A stretch of 64,000 bases of DNA, taken from the NCBI RefSeq assembly GCF_033947565.1, contig NZ_JARPVX010000008.1, forward strand, positions 43,351 through 107,350, given 5' to 3'. The notes beneath the pieces are model-generated. The model did no database searches, was not told where the DNA came from, and saw nothing but the letters and a program-made list of their open reading frames with translations. Position numbers and translations under genes: made by a program. This stretch comes from Lichenihabitans sp033947565. GTDB lineage: Bacteria; Pseudomonadota; Alphaproteobacteria; Rhizobiales; Beijerinckiaceae. Positions within the stretch are counted from its first letter, which is position 1. Every line of letters begins with the position of its first letter. Positions 8,584 through 17,209 of the stretch are shown piece by piece.

Positions 8584-9488
8584 GCCTGCAATTCGTGGTG
8601 GACGGCGCCGTGGCGGGTGCCGTCACGGGGCTTGGCGCCGTAGGAGTCACGCTGACCTATTCGATCCTGCGTTTCGCCAATTTCGCCCATGGCGAGTTCA
8701 TCGCGGCCGGCGCCTATGCGACCTTGGCGATCGGCGGCGCCATCGGGGTCGGGCTCGGCGCCGCGTCGCCCCCGCTCGGCCCGTTTTCGTTCTCGGCCGT
8801 GACGCTGGTGGCGGCGGTGCTGGCCATGGGCGTGACGGGCGCCCTCGCGCTGGCGCTCGATGCCGTGTTGTTCCGTCGGCTGCGCGACCGGGGCGAGGCC
8901 GTGGTGGCCATCATGGCGAGCTTCGGCGCCTCCATGGCGCTGCGCAGCCTGTTCGAGGCCGTGTTCACGTCGCGCCCGGCCTATTTCACCCGCATGCTTC
9001 AGATCGCCCGGCCGATCGGCTTCGGCCTGAAGGCGACGCCGAACCAGCTCGCGCTGTTCGGCCTCGCGCTTCTGCTGATGGTGCTGCTGCACGGATTGAT
9101 GACCCGCACCGCCACGGGGCGCGCCATGCGGGCCGTCAGCGAGAACCCAGGGCTGGCCCGGGTGGCGGGGCTCGACGTGGGGCGCACCATCAGGCTTACC
9201 TGGCTGCTCGGCGGGGCGCTGGCCGGCGCCGCCGGCACGGTGGTGGGCCTGCTGGTGCAGATCCGCCCCGGCATGGGGTTCGACCTGCTGCTGCCGCTCT
9301 TCGCGGCCGCCATCCTGGGCGGCATCGGCTCGGTGCCCGGCGCCGTCCTGGGCGGTTTCACGGTGGGGTTCGCGGAAGCCGCGGCGGTGGCCTTCGCGGG
9401 GGCGCAATGGCGCGGCGCCGTCGCCTTCGCGGTGTTGATCGGCGTGCTGCTGCTGCGCCCGACCGGCCTGTTCGGACGCCCGGCCTGA
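8580..9488 (+). CDS. livH: branched-chain amino-acid type ABC transporter permease LivH
   Basis: This 302-residue inner-membrane permease has the N-terminal LivH hallmark YSILRFANFAHGEF (about 24-37) and about eight hydrophobic segments. The typical GGIGSVPGAVLGG stretch lies near the C-terminus (about 246-258). The start overlaps the livF stop (ATGA) and its TGA overlaps the livM ATG (TGATG), so translation of the whole set is coupled. It forms the channel together with LivM. Confidence 0.92.
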   Translation: MSLQFVVDGAVAGAVTGLGAVGVTLTYSILRFANFAHGEFIAAGAYATLAIGGAIGVGLGAASPPLGPFSFSAVTLVAAVLAMGVTGALALALDAVLFRRLRDRGEAVVAIMASFGASMALRSLFEAVFTSRPAYFTRMLQIARPIGFGLKATPNQLALFGLALLLMVLLHGLMTRTATGRAMRAVSENPGLARVAGLDVGRTIRLTWLLGGALAGAAGTVVGLLVQIRPGMGFDLLLPLFAAAILGGIGSVPGAVLGGFTVGFAEAAAVAFAGAQWRGAVAFAVLIGVLLLRPTGLFGRPA

Positions 9489-10492
9489 TGCTCGACATCC
9501 TCGGCTACGCGGCCTTCTTCGGCACCACGGCCTTGACCTATGCGGTCATCTGCCTCGGCCTCAACCTGCAATGGGGCCAGACGGGATTGTTCAACGTCGG
9601 GGTCGCGGGCTTCGCAGCCATCGGGGCCTATGCGACGGCCCTTGCCACGACGCCGGCCGATGCCGGCCATTGGGGCGGCGCCGGCCTGCCGATCGCGGTC
9701 GGTCTCCTGGCCGCCATGGTGGCATCGGCCGGCGCCTCGGCCTTTGTGGGCGCCCTGACGCTGCGGCTGCGCTCCGACTACCTGGCGATCACCACCTTCG
9801 GGCTCGGCTCGGTGGTGCAGCTGGCTTGCCTCAACCTGCGGAGCGTCACCGGCGGCCCTTTCGGCATCGGCTTCATTCCTCGGCCCTTCGCGGCGCTGGC
9901 CGACCGCCCCAGCCTGTTTTCCTTTGTGGCCTTCGGCGCCATGACGGTTCTGACGACGCTGTTGTTCCTCGGATTGGAGCGCCTGGCCCGCAGCCCGTGG
10001 GGGCGGGTGCTGCGGGCCATCCGCGAGGATGAGGGCGCCGCGGCAGCGCTCGGCAAGAGTTCGGCCGCCTATCGGCTGCAGGCCTTCGCGCTCGGCGGCG
10101 CGCTGATCGGGCTTGGCGGCGCGTTGCAGGCCCATGCGATCGGCTTCATCGCGCCCGATAACTACCTGCCGACCCTGACCTTCGAGGTCTGGACCATGCT
10201 GATCGTCGGCGGCGCCGGCAGCAACGCCGGTGCCATCCTGGGCGCGGTGCTGATCTGGGCGCTGTGGAGCGGCACCGGCGCCACCCTCACGATGCTGGTG
10301 CCGGCCGAGATGCAGGCGCGCGCCGCGGCGCTGCAGGGCGTGGCGATCGGCGTTGTTTTGTGCATCGTGCTGGTGCTGCGCCCGCGTGGTCTGCTGGGCG
10401 CCCGCGTGGCCGTACCGCCGCAGGGCACCCCCCAGGCAGCAGAGCCGGCCGACCCTGGACCGGCCGAGGCCTCCGCCAAGGCGGGCGGGTGA
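9488..10492 (+). CDS. livM: branched-chain amino-acid type ABC transporter permease LivM
   Basis: This 334-residue permease begins MLDILGYAAFFGTTALTYAV and carries the LivM segments NLQWGQTGLFNVG (about 25-37) and RSDYLAITTFGLG (about 96-108). The usual ALIGLGGALQAH region lies near residue 205. The ATG at 9488 shares bases with the livH stop; a longer frame upstream overlaps livH and is rejected. The C-terminus ends in a Pro/Ala-rich cytoplasmic tail. Its stop overlaps the GTG of the HNH-like gene. No LivK-type substrate-binding protein is encoded on either side. Confidence 0.92.
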   Translation: MLDILGYAAFFGTTALTYAVICLGLNLQWGQTGLFNVGVAGFAAIGAYATALATTPADAGHWGGAGLPIAVGLLAAMVASAGASAFVGALTLRLRSDYLAITTFGLGSVVQLACLNLRSVTGGPFGIGFIPRPFAALADRPSLFSFVAFGAMTVLTTLLFLGLERLARSPWGRVLRAIREDEGAAAALGKSSAAYRLQAFALGGALIGLGGALQAHAIGFIAPDNYLPTLTFEVWTMLIVGGAGSNAGAILGAVLIWALWSGTGATLTMLVPAEMQARAAALQGVAIGVVLCIVLVLRPRGLLGARVAVPPQGTPQAAEPADPGPAEASAKAGG

Positions 10493-11211
10493 GCGGGCGG
10501 ACGGAGCGCAACGCGGTCGCCCGCGCCCGGCTCGAAGCGGCGCTGCCGCCGCTCTTTCCGGGTGCCGTGCTGGCCCATGCGCGCGGCCAGACCTGGGTGC
10601 CAAACCTGCCCCGCCTCGCGATGGAAAGCTATTGGCGCGGCCACCCGGCCCGGGCCGACCGTCTGGCGCGGGCTCTCGCGGCCCGCTCCGGGGCGCCCGA
10701 CGGTTGGCGCTGGACGCTCGATTCAGAGGCGGATACCGACCAGCCCCGCAGCTTCCGCATGCCGCCGGCGCCCTATCGGGACCCGGGTCACGGACGAGGC
10801 CCGGGACACTGCTGCATCTGTGGCCAGCCGGTGTTCCGCTTCGGCTGGCACGAGGACCTGTGGGCCACCGGCCGACCCAACCCGCGGGCCCGTTGGCACG
10901 CCGCCTGCGTGGCGGCCTGGAAGTTCTGGCTCGCCCCCAACACGCAGATCAAGATATTGAGCCGGCTGCAGGCGCGACGCTGCGCCGTCACCGGCCAGCG
11001 ACTGCTTCGCGATGCCGAGGCCGACCACCGCGTGCCGTTATTCCGGGTGTGGCGGCAGGAGCGCGACCGCCCCTGGCCGGAACTGCTCAGCTATTGGGGC
11101 TGGCCCAACCTGCAGGCCGTCAACCGCCCCGCCCATCGGGCCAAGACCGCCGGGGAGGCCAGGAGCCGCGCCGGCAAGTCGATGACCGGTGCGCCAGCCC
11201 TCGAGGCCTGA
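10489..11211 (+). CDS. HNH-nuclease-like zinc-finger protein coupled to liv operon
   Basis: This 240-residue soluble protein is of unknown function. The start is the GTG at 10489, which overlaps the livM stop by four bases. A first possible metal site is CCICG (108-112) with RWHAAC (135-140). A second region resembles an HNH nuclease: CAVTG (165-169), ADHRVPL (178-184) and NLQAVNRPAHRAKT (207-220), matching the His-Asn-His order. The cysteines that normally complete the structural zinc site of HNH domains (a second Cys after CAVTG, and Cys before the last His) are absent. It may be a DNA-processing enzyme or a non-catalytic relative. Its coupling to a transporter is odd and may only reflect gene packing. 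Confidence 0.65.
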   Translation: MSGRTERNAVARARLEAALPPLFPGAVLAHARGQTWVPNLPRLAMESYWRGHPARADRLARALAARSGAPDGWRWTLDSEADTDQPRSFRMPPAPYRDPGHGRGPGHCCICGQPVFRFGWHEDLWATGRPNPRARWHAACVAAWKFWLAPNTQIKILSRLQARRCAVTGQRLLRDAEADHRVPLFRVWRQERDRPWPELLSYWGWPNLQAVNRPAHRAKTAGEARSRAGKSMTGAPALEA

Positions 11212-11230
11212 TCCCCGCAGTCGTGCAGTG

Positions 11231-12025
11231 TCAGAACTCGCCGGGAGCGAAGCGCCGGCGGAGCCCTTGAGTGGAGGCCGCGGGCTCTTCGACCGGCTCG
11301 GCAGCAACCCCGCCGGCCTCAGCGTCGAGCCCCGCATGGTCCGGCTCTTCGGCTTCGTGCGACAGACTTTCGGGCTCGATGGCCGCCGCCTTGTGCCGGG
11401 CCTCGATCACCACCTTGTCGCTGTCCTGACGGAGGCTGAGGTCGAGCGCGGCCGCCTCGGCCACCAGATAGGTGAAATAAGGCTGGATCGCATGGGCGTC
11501 CGGGGCGCCGCCCTCGGCCTGGCCGCTCAACAGGTTGGCGACCCCGTGCGCCACGCGGATATGGGTGCCGGTCGCCTCGATGTGAACCAGGACGGGATCG
11601 CCCTCGCGGCCCGTCTGCACGGTCAGCACGCCCCCACGCGGGATCGACGCAATGGCGATCAGGCACATGTTGAGGATCAGCTTGACCTGGTTCTTCGGCA
11701 TCAGCACCCGCGGCGCTTCCCAGCGCAGTGTCATCTTCCCTTCGGGCAGAAGGCCGCGCGTCACGTTCTCCGCGTCGCCGGTGTCGATCGAGGCACCGGC
11801 CGAGCCCGCCGCTCCGAAGGCGAGACGGCAGAACTGCAGCTTGGCCGACGCCGTGGTGGCGCTTTTCTTGATCAGTTCGATCGCGATGACGCGCGTTTCC
11901 GGATCCTTCTCGTCCTCGAGAATTTCGAGGCCGTTGATGATCGCCCCGACCGGGCTGATCACGTCGTGGCAAACGCGCGAACACAACAGCGCCGCAAGGT
12001 CGAGGGGTTCGAGGAAGATGTCCAT
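11231..12025 (-). CDS. chpT: histidine phosphotransferase ChpT
   Basis: This 264-residue protein belongs to the ChpT family, the dimeric phosphotransferase that passes phosphate from CckA to CtrA and CpdR in alphaproteobacteria. The phosphorylated histidine is H20 in SRVCHDVISPVG; a degenerate ATPase-like fold follows. The ATG at 12025 gives the N-terminus usual for the family (LDLAALLCSRVCHD); an upstream start at 12142 would add 39 Pro/Arg-rich residues. After about residue 215 there is an acidic, Glu/Ala-rich tail that seems longer than in typical family members. Its target CtrA is encoded about 9 kb away in this window. It is divergent from cysQ across a 200-base gap. Confidence 0.9.
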   Translation of the reverse strand: MDIFLEPLDLAALLCSRVCHDVISPVGAIINGLEILEDEKDPETRVIAIELIKKSATTASAKLQFCRLAFGAAGSAGASIDTGDAENVTRGLLPEGKMTLRWEAPRVLMPKNQVKLILNMCLIAIASIPRGGVLTVQTGREGDPVLVHIEATGTHIRVAHGVANLLSGQAEGGAPDAHAIQPYFTYLVAEAAALDLSLRQDSDKVVIEARHKAAAIEPESLSHEAEEPDHAGLDAEAGGVAAEPVEEPAASTQGLRRRFAPGEF

Positions 12026-12225
12026 GCCGGGTCCAATCGCCTGGGCCGGCCGCCGGTCTGGCCGTCCGGGTGCCGGCATGTTGATCGCGGGCACCGAATC
12101 GTGGGTTTGCCGCATCGCGCGAATTTGATAACCCATCGGCAAAGCAATTGGAAACTGCAGGCCTTATCTGCAGTGAGCCACCCTCATCGAACCCGAAAGC
12201 GGCCGCCGCGGCGCGCCCCTGCCCC

Positions 12226-13104
12226 ATGACCCTCCCTGTTCACGTCCCCGACCTGCCGGTTCACGCCGGCGAGCGCAACGACCTCGCGTTGCAATTCGCC
12301 CGCATCGCCGTCGAGGCCGGCGCCGTCGTGATGCGGATCTACGAGGCTGGCGCGACGGCTCGCTTCAAAGCGGATGCGAGCCCCGTCTGCGAGGCGGATG
12401 AACTCGCGGAAGCGTTGATCCTGACGGCGCTGCGCCGGGTGGCGCCCGGCATTCCGGTGCTGGCCGAGGAAGCGGCGGCCCGCGGAGACCGGCCGTTGCT
12501 CGACGGGCGCTTCATCCTGGTCGACCCCGTCGACGGCACCAAGGAGTTCCTCAACCGCAACGGGGAATTCACCGTCAACATCGCGCTGATCGAGCATGGC
12601 GTCGCGCGCGCCGGAGCCGTCTATGCACCGGCGCTGGGGCGGCTCTGGTTCGCGGGCGAGGACGCCCACACCTGCCAGGTGGCCCCGGGCGCCGCGCTCG
12701 AACAAGCGGAAGGCTGGCACCAGCTGCATAGTCGCGCCGCCCTGCCGGCAGGCCTCGTCGTCATGGCGAGCCGGTCGCATGCCGATGCGGCCACGGAGGA
12801 TTATCTGGCGGCGCTGCCCGTCGCGGAGCGCCGCAGCGCCGGTTCCTCGTTGAAATTCTGCGCGATCGCGGCCGGCGAGGCCGACCTCTACCCTCGCTTC
12901 GGCCCCACGATGGAATGGGACACCGCGGCCGGCGATGCGGTGCTGCGCGCCGCCGGAGGCATCGTGCTAAGCCTCGACGGCGCGGCGCTGCGCTACGGCA
13001 AGAAGCACGACGATTTCCGCAATGGCGGGTTCCTGGCCTGGGGGCGCGAAAGCGACGCCCGCCGGTTCGCGTCGGAGGCGCCCGGGCGCACCCCGGCTTC
13101 ATAA
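12226..13104 (+). CDS. cysQ: 3'(2'),5'-bisphosphate nucleotidase CysQ
   Basis: This 292-residue member of the Li-sensitive, Mg-dependent inositol monophosphatase fold removes the 3'-phosphate from PAP/PAPS produced in sulfate assimilation. The metal site is DPVDGTKEF (about 105-113), with LAEE upstream (about 83-86). The second signature EWDTAAGDAVLRAAGG lies near 230-245. The ATG at 12226 was chosen because the upstream extension is Pro/Ala-rich and not family-like. It is the first of a plus-strand group with eipA and two envelope-type unknowns; the link may be only positional. Confidence 0.9.
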   Translation: MTLPVHVPDLPVHAGERNDLALQFARIAVEAGAVVMRIYEAGATARFKADASPVCEADELAEALILTALRRVAPGIPVLAEEAAARGDRPLLDGRFILVDPVDGTKEFLNRNGEFTVNIALIEHGVARAGAVYAPALGRLWFAGEDAHTCQVAPGAALEQAEGWHQLHSRAALPAGLVVMASRSHADAATEDYLAALPVAERRSAGSSLKFCAIAAGEADLYPRFGPTMEWDTAAGDAVLRAAGGIVLSLDGAALRYGKKHDDFRNGGFLAWGRESDARRFASEAPGRTPAS

Positions 13105-13171
13105 AGCGTTCATCATGTCGCCGCCACAGTGTTGCCGGATGAGCGCGGCTGTTCGGTCAGGGGCCTTTTCG

Positions 13172-13756
13172 ATGGTTGAGATCACACGGCGCGGATTTGT
13201 CAGGGCTGGCGGGTTTGTGGCGACGACGGTTTTGCTGCCGGCCGCCTCGGCCTTTGCCGTCGAAGAACGCCCACGGCAGTTCCGGGCCGAGGAGCTGGTC
13301 GACAACGGCCACCGATTTTTCGGATCGATGTCGCGCGGTCTCGCCCAGGTGGTGCAGGAGGCCGTGCGCCGATGGGGCCTGCCGAACGGCTATGTGCTCG
13401 GCCAGGAGGCGTCGGGCGCCTTCGTGGGCGGCCTGCGCTATGGCGAAGGCGTGCTCTACACCCGCAACGCGGGCGACACCCATGTGTATTGGCAAGGTCC
13501 GTCGATCGGCTTCGATGCCGGTGCCGACGGCGATCGCACCATGATGCTGGTGTATAACCTGCCCTCGACTCAGGGCATCTTCCGGCGCTTTGGCGGCGCG
13601 GACGGTTCCGCTTATCTGGTGGGCGGCTTCGGCTTCACGGCACTGACCGACGACAATGTCATCCTGGTGCCGATTCGTGCCGGCGTCGGGGCCCGACTCG
13701 GGGTTTCGCTGTCGTATCTGAAATTCACGCCTCACTCGACATGGAACCCCTTCTGA
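13172..13756 (+). CDS. eipA: EipA-family (DUF1134) envelope protein
   Basis: This 194-residue protein matches DUF1134. The Brucella member EipA is a periplasmic beta-barrel-like protein needed for envelope integrity and virulence. The N-terminus from the ATG at 13172 has a Tat-like signal, TRRGFVRAGGF, then a hydrophobic run ending at ASAFAV, so cleavage near residue 30 is likely. The conserved body includes QEASGAFVGGLRYGEG, the tryptophan-containing VYWQGPSIGFDAG and YLVGGFGFTAL. An alternative ATG at 13139 would add 11 residues in front of the twin arginines. The gene follows cysQ by 67 bases and precedes a membrane-anchored coiled-coil protein. Confidence 0.85.
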   Translation: MVEITRRGFVRAGGFVATTVLLPAASAFAVEERPRQFRAEELVDNGHRFFGSMSRGLAQVVQEAVRRWGLPNGYVLGQEASGAFVGGLRYGEGVLYTRNAGDTHVYWQGPSIGFDAGADGDRTMMLVYNLPSTQGIFRRFGGADGSAYLVGGFGFTALTDDNVILVPIRAGVGARLGVSLSYLKFTPHSTWNPF

Positions 13757-13787
13757 CCGCAGCACCACCGCCCCACGGACCCGTCCG

Positions 13788-14783
13788 GTGATCGAAGACG
13801 CGCTTTTCGCGCTGCTCGGCTTTTGCGCGGCCGTCGTTCTGGCCCTCGCCTGCCTGCCGTTGCTGTGGGCGCGAGCGTTGCGACTGACGCGGCAGCGCCT
13901 CGCCCTGCTGGTGCCCTGGTCGAAGGGAGAGATCGACGCCGAGCGTGACGGGCTGCGGGCCCAGGCCGCCGTCGAAGCGCGTCGGCTCGAACAGCAGGTG
14001 GAGCGCAGCCGCGCCACCGCGGCGGCCCGCGCCGTGGCGTTGGGCCAGCAGACCGTGCAGTTGGTGCGGAGCGAGGCGGCGCTGGAAGCGGCGCGCCAAG
14101 AGCGGACGGTGCTGATCGGCGACATCGATACGCACGCGCGCGCCTTGCGCGACGCCGACGGCCAGCGCTTCGCAACCGAGAAAGCCTTGCACGACGCCGA
14201 TCGCCGCATCGAAAGCGACGCTGTCGCGGCATCGGCTCAGATGCGGCGACTGGACCAGTTGGGCGACCTCGCCGAAGAACGAAGGGGCTCGATCGCGGCC
14301 TTGGAAACGCGAGTCGCCGGCCTTCTGGCGACGCTCGAAGACAAAGGGGACGCGCTGGTACGCCTCGACGCAGCCTTGGCCCAGGTCACGCAGGCACGCG
14401 CCACAGTGGCGGCCGAGCACGAGGCGCTGGGCGTCCGGCATGGCGCGACGCTGCAACAGCTTGCGGCGACCCAGGCCGAACTGGCCACCGAAAAAGAGCG
14501 TGCGGCCGAGCGCGAAACGCGGCTCGCCGCGCGCGCCACGGCCCTGCTGGCCGCCGAAGCCCGGCTGCGCGAACAGGATGACGCGATGAAGCACAAGGAT
14601 ATCAAACTTCAGGCCCTGCAAAGCCGCTTCGATAATCTTGCGGCCGCGCTTGCGGCAGCGCCGGACCAGGACGATGCCGCGCGGCTTCGGCAGGAGGTCA
14701 CGGCCTTGGGCGATCAGGCGCTCGCCCTGCTCGGGGCCGAGGCCGAAGCCGCGCCGACAAACGCCACGGCGGTACGGCGATGA
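13788..14783 (+). CDS. membrane-anchored coiled-coil protein, unknown
   Basis: I do not recognise this 331-residue protein. A GTG at 13788 starts it. Residues 3-28 form one hydrophobic segment, followed by basic residues (RALRLTRQR), which suggests the rest is cytoplasmic. From about residue 48 to 310 the sequence is a nearly unbroken Ala/Glu/Arg/Leu-rich coiled coil, reminiscent of tethered structural or polarity proteins. Its last bases overlap the next gene (ATGA), so it is co-translated with a small secreted protein. A role with EipA in the envelope is inference from position only. Confidence 0.65.
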   Translation: MIEDALFALLGFCAAVVLALACLPLLWARALRLTRQRLALLVPWSKGEIDAERDGLRAQAAVEARRLEQQVERSRATAAARAVALGQQTVQLVRSEAALEAARQERTVLIGDIDTHARALRDADGQRFATEKALHDADRRIESDAVAASAQMRRLDQLGDLAEERRGSIAALETRVAGLLATLEDKGDALVRLDAALAQVTQARATVAAEHEALGVRHGATLQQLAATQAELATEKERAAERETRLAARATALLAAEARLREQDDAMKHKDIKLQALQSRFDNLAAALAAAPDQDDAARLRQEVTALGDQALALLGAEAEAAPTNATAVRR

Positions 14784-15124
14784 CGGGCCGGCGCCTTGCG
14801 GTCGCGATCGCGGCTTGCCTCGCTTGGCCGGCGCTGGCTGGCGCACAACCGGCTGGCGGCGGGGACGACGCTTATGATCTCGCCGCCATCGAGGCGGACC
14901 ACGCCGTCTGCGGTTTTCCGCTCAGCGACGAACAGGAAGACATCATGGGTCAGCGGCGCGAAGCCCTGACAACGTCGGGCCGCGTCTCGGAATCCGACCT
15001 CGCAACCCTCCAGGGCCAACTGATCGAGTCGTTCGAAGCCCAGCGGCCGGAAGGCCTGTGCCGGGACAACGGCCCCGAGGCGCAACTCTACACCCGCCGG
15101 TTGACGCGCTTCGGCCTGCTCTGA
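14780..15124 (+). CDS. small secreted protein, unknown
   Basis: This 114-residue protein has a clear signal peptide: MTGRRLAVAIAACLAWPALAG, with a probable AXA-type cleavage near GAQ at about residue 23. The mature part has only two cysteines (VCGF and LCRD), which could form one disulfide bond in the periplasm, and an otherwise helical, acidic sequence. I recognise no family. The start overlaps the coiled-coil gene by four bases, so the two are probably one functional unit spanning the inner membrane. It ends three bases before the convergent kdsD. Confidence 0.6.
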   Translation: MTGRRLAVAIAACLAWPALAGAQPAGGGDDAYDLAAIEADHAVCGFPLSDEQEDIMGQRREALTTSGRVSESDLATLQGQLIESFEAQRPEGLCRDNGPEAQLYTRRLTRFGLL

Positions 15125-15127
15125 GCC

Positions 15128-16150
15128 TCAGGACAGGCCGGCCGCCACCAGATGGTGCAGGTGTAGGATACCCACCACCCGGTCGTGGTGGAGCACCGGC
15201 ATCACGGACACCGGCCGCGGCCCGGCATTCATCAGGTCGAGCGCCGCACTCGCCAGCACATCGGGGCCGACGTGGCGCAAGGCCGCCGTCATGATCTCCC
15301 GGGGACGCCGTTGCAGCAGGTCGTCGTCGATGTAGCGACGCAGGTCCCCGTCCGTGATGATGCCTTCGAGCCGGCCGTCGTGCACCACGAGGGCGCAGCC
15401 GAGGCGACCCGCCGACATGGCCACCAGGACGTCCTTCATGCCGGCCGCAGGGGTCACGACGGGCAGGTCATCGGCCCGCATCACGGCCGCGACCTTCAGC
15501 AAGGCGGCCCCAAGCTTGCCGCCCGGATGGAATTGCTGGAAGTGGCTCGCCGTGAAGCCGCGGCGTTCGAGCAGCGCCACCGCAAGCGCATCGCCGAGCG
15601 CCAGTTGCATCAGGGTCGAGGTCGTGGGTGCCAGATTATGCGGGCAGGCTTCGTCCACCTTGGGCAGGATCATTGATGCCCCGGCGGCACGTGCCAGGGC
15701 GCTGGCGGGCGCCGCCGTCATGGCGATGAGCGGAATGCCGTAGCGGCCGGCGTAATGGATGATGTCGCGCAGTTCGACCGTCTCGCCCGACCAGGACAAG
15801 GCCAGCACCACGTCGTCCCGGGTCACCATGCCGAGGTCGCCGTGGCTCGCCTCGGCCGGATGGATGAACATCGAGGCGGTGCCGGTGGATGCAAAAGTGG
15901 CGGCGATCTTGCGGGCCACGTGGCCGCTCTTCCCGATCCCGGTCACGACCACGCGACCGCGGGCCTTGAGGATGATCTCGACCACCGCCGCCAGGGCGCG
16001 ACCGAGGTCCCCGGCGACGGCATCGCGCAGGGTGCTGAGCCCGCGCTGCTCGACCTCGAGGGCCCGCAGGGCGCTGATCACCGCGGCTTCGGTTTGCGCC
16101 TTGGGCGATCCCGTCGCCGCCGGCTCGGCCCAGGCACTCGCTTCAACCAA
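15128..16150 (-). CDS. kdsD: D-arabinose-5-phosphate isomerase (KdsD/KpsF)
   Basis: This 340-residue isomerase interconverts ribulose-5-phosphate and arabinose-5-phosphate, the first step toward Kdo. The SIS domain shows GIGKSG (71-76), FIHPAEASHGDLG (about 95-107), SWSGET (119-124) and HPGGKLG (208-214). Two CBS repeats fill residues 221-340. The first codon of the frame is a TTG at 16150 with GGAGG about nine bases upstream; I see no ATG or GTG before the domain, so a TTG start is likely. kdsA, the enzyme that uses its product, lies immediately upstream, giving a two-gene Kdo operon. Confidence 0.92.
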   Translation of the reverse strand: MVEASAWAEPAATGSPKAQTEAAVISALRALEVEQRGLSTLRDAVAGDLGRALAAVVEIILKARGRVVVTGIGKSGHVARKIAATFASTGTASMFIHPAEASHGDLGMVTRDDVVLALSWSGETVELRDIIHYAGRYGIPLIAMTAAPASALARAAGASMILPKVDEACPHNLAPTTSTLMQLALGDALAVALLERRGFTASHFQQFHPGGKLGAALLKVAAVMRADDLPVVTPAAGMKDVLVAMSAGRLGCALVVHDGRLEGIITDGDLRRYIDDDLLQRRPREIMTAALRHVGPDVLASAALDLMNAGPRPVSVMPVLHHDRVVGILHLHHLVAAGLS

Positions 16151-16188
16151 ACCCGTGACCTCCGTGTCGGATGTGCGCCGGAATGGCT

Positions 16189-17052
16189 TCAGGACAGCTC
16201 GGCGGCCCGGTGGGCCTTCGCGACCGCATCGAAGGCCTGCAACTCGGCCACCAGGGCCTCGAAGCGATGCAAAGGCACCATGTTAGGCCCGTCGGACGGC
16301 GCCTTGTCGGGGTCGGGATGGGTCTCGATGAAGACGCCCGCCACGCCGGCCGCCACCGCGGCGCGGGCCAGGACGGGCACGAATTCACGCTTGCCGCCAC
16401 TGGTGCCACCGAGCCCACCGGGCTCCTGCACCGCATGGGTGGCATCGAAGATCACCGGCGCGCCCGTGCGGGCCATGATGGGCAGCGACCGCATGTCGAC
16501 CACCAGGGCGTTGTAGCCGAAGCTCGACCCCCGCTCGGTCACCAGGATGTCGGCATTGCCGGTGCCGGTCAGCTTGTCGACGACATTGGCCATGTCCCAC
16601 GGCGCCAGGAACTGGCCTTTCTTGACATTGACGGCCCGACCGGTGCGGGCTGCCGCGATCAGCAGGTCCGTTTGCCGGCACAGGAAGGCGGGGATCTGCA
16701 GCACATCCACCACGGCCGCCACGGGGGCGCATTGCGCCGCCTCATGGACGTCGGTCAGCACCGGCAGGCCGAAGCGCTCGCGGATCTCGGCGAACACCGG
16801 CAGCGCCGCCTCGACGCCCAGGCCCCGGGCGCCATGCAGACTGGTGCGGTTCGCCTTGTCGAAGGACGCCTTGAAGACGAGCCCCACCTTGCGCCGTGCC
16901 GCGATCTCGCTCAGCGCCTGCGCGACCTCGAGCGCGTGGTCGCGGCTTTCCATCTGGCACGGCCCGGCGATGATGGCCAAGGGCAGAGCATTGCCGAAAA
17001 CGGCAGAGCCGATCGTGACGGTAGCGTTGGGGCCTGGGTTCGTTGCGGTCAT
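16189..17052 (-). CDS. kdsA: Kdo-8-phosphate synthase
   Basis: This 287-residue TIM-barrel aldolase condenses phosphoenolpyruvate with arabinose-5-phosphate to form Kdo-8-phosphate for lipopolysaccharide. The N-terminal signature AGPCQMES lies at 29-36. Further family stretches are FKASFDKANRTS (about 59-70), the VDVLQIPAFLCRQTDLL segment (about 115-131) and DATHAVQEPGG near residue 202. Cysteine C32 in the first signature and the Asp-Ala-Thr-His segment fit the metal-dependent class, though class assignment by eye is tentative. It lies 38 bases upstream of kdsD. Confidence 0.93.
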   Translation of the reverse strand: MTATNPGPNATVTIGSAVFGNALPLAIIAGPCQMESRDHALEVAQALSEIAARRKVGLVFKASFDKANRTSLHGARGLGVEAALPVFAEIRERFGLPVLTDVHEAAQCAPVAAVVDVLQIPAFLCRQTDLLIAAARTGRAVNVKKGQFLAPWDMANVVDKLTGTGNADILVTERGSSFGYNALVVDMRSLPIMARTGAPVIFDATHAVQEPGGLGGTSGGKREFVPVLARAAVAAGVAGVFIETHPDPDKAPSDGPNMVPLHRFEALVAELQAFDAVAKAHRAAELS

Positions 17053-17209
17053 GGCAGCCTCGTGATGGCGGCCTTATAGCATCCCGCCGCAGCGGCACCA
17101 GGGCGCTCGGAAGCCTAAGGGTCGGGCCTCTTTGAGCTTGCGCGCATGCCCAGCACGTCCGAACGGCGGTGGACCGCGCGTCGCCGGGCAGCAGCCCGAC
17201 GCCAAGGGT

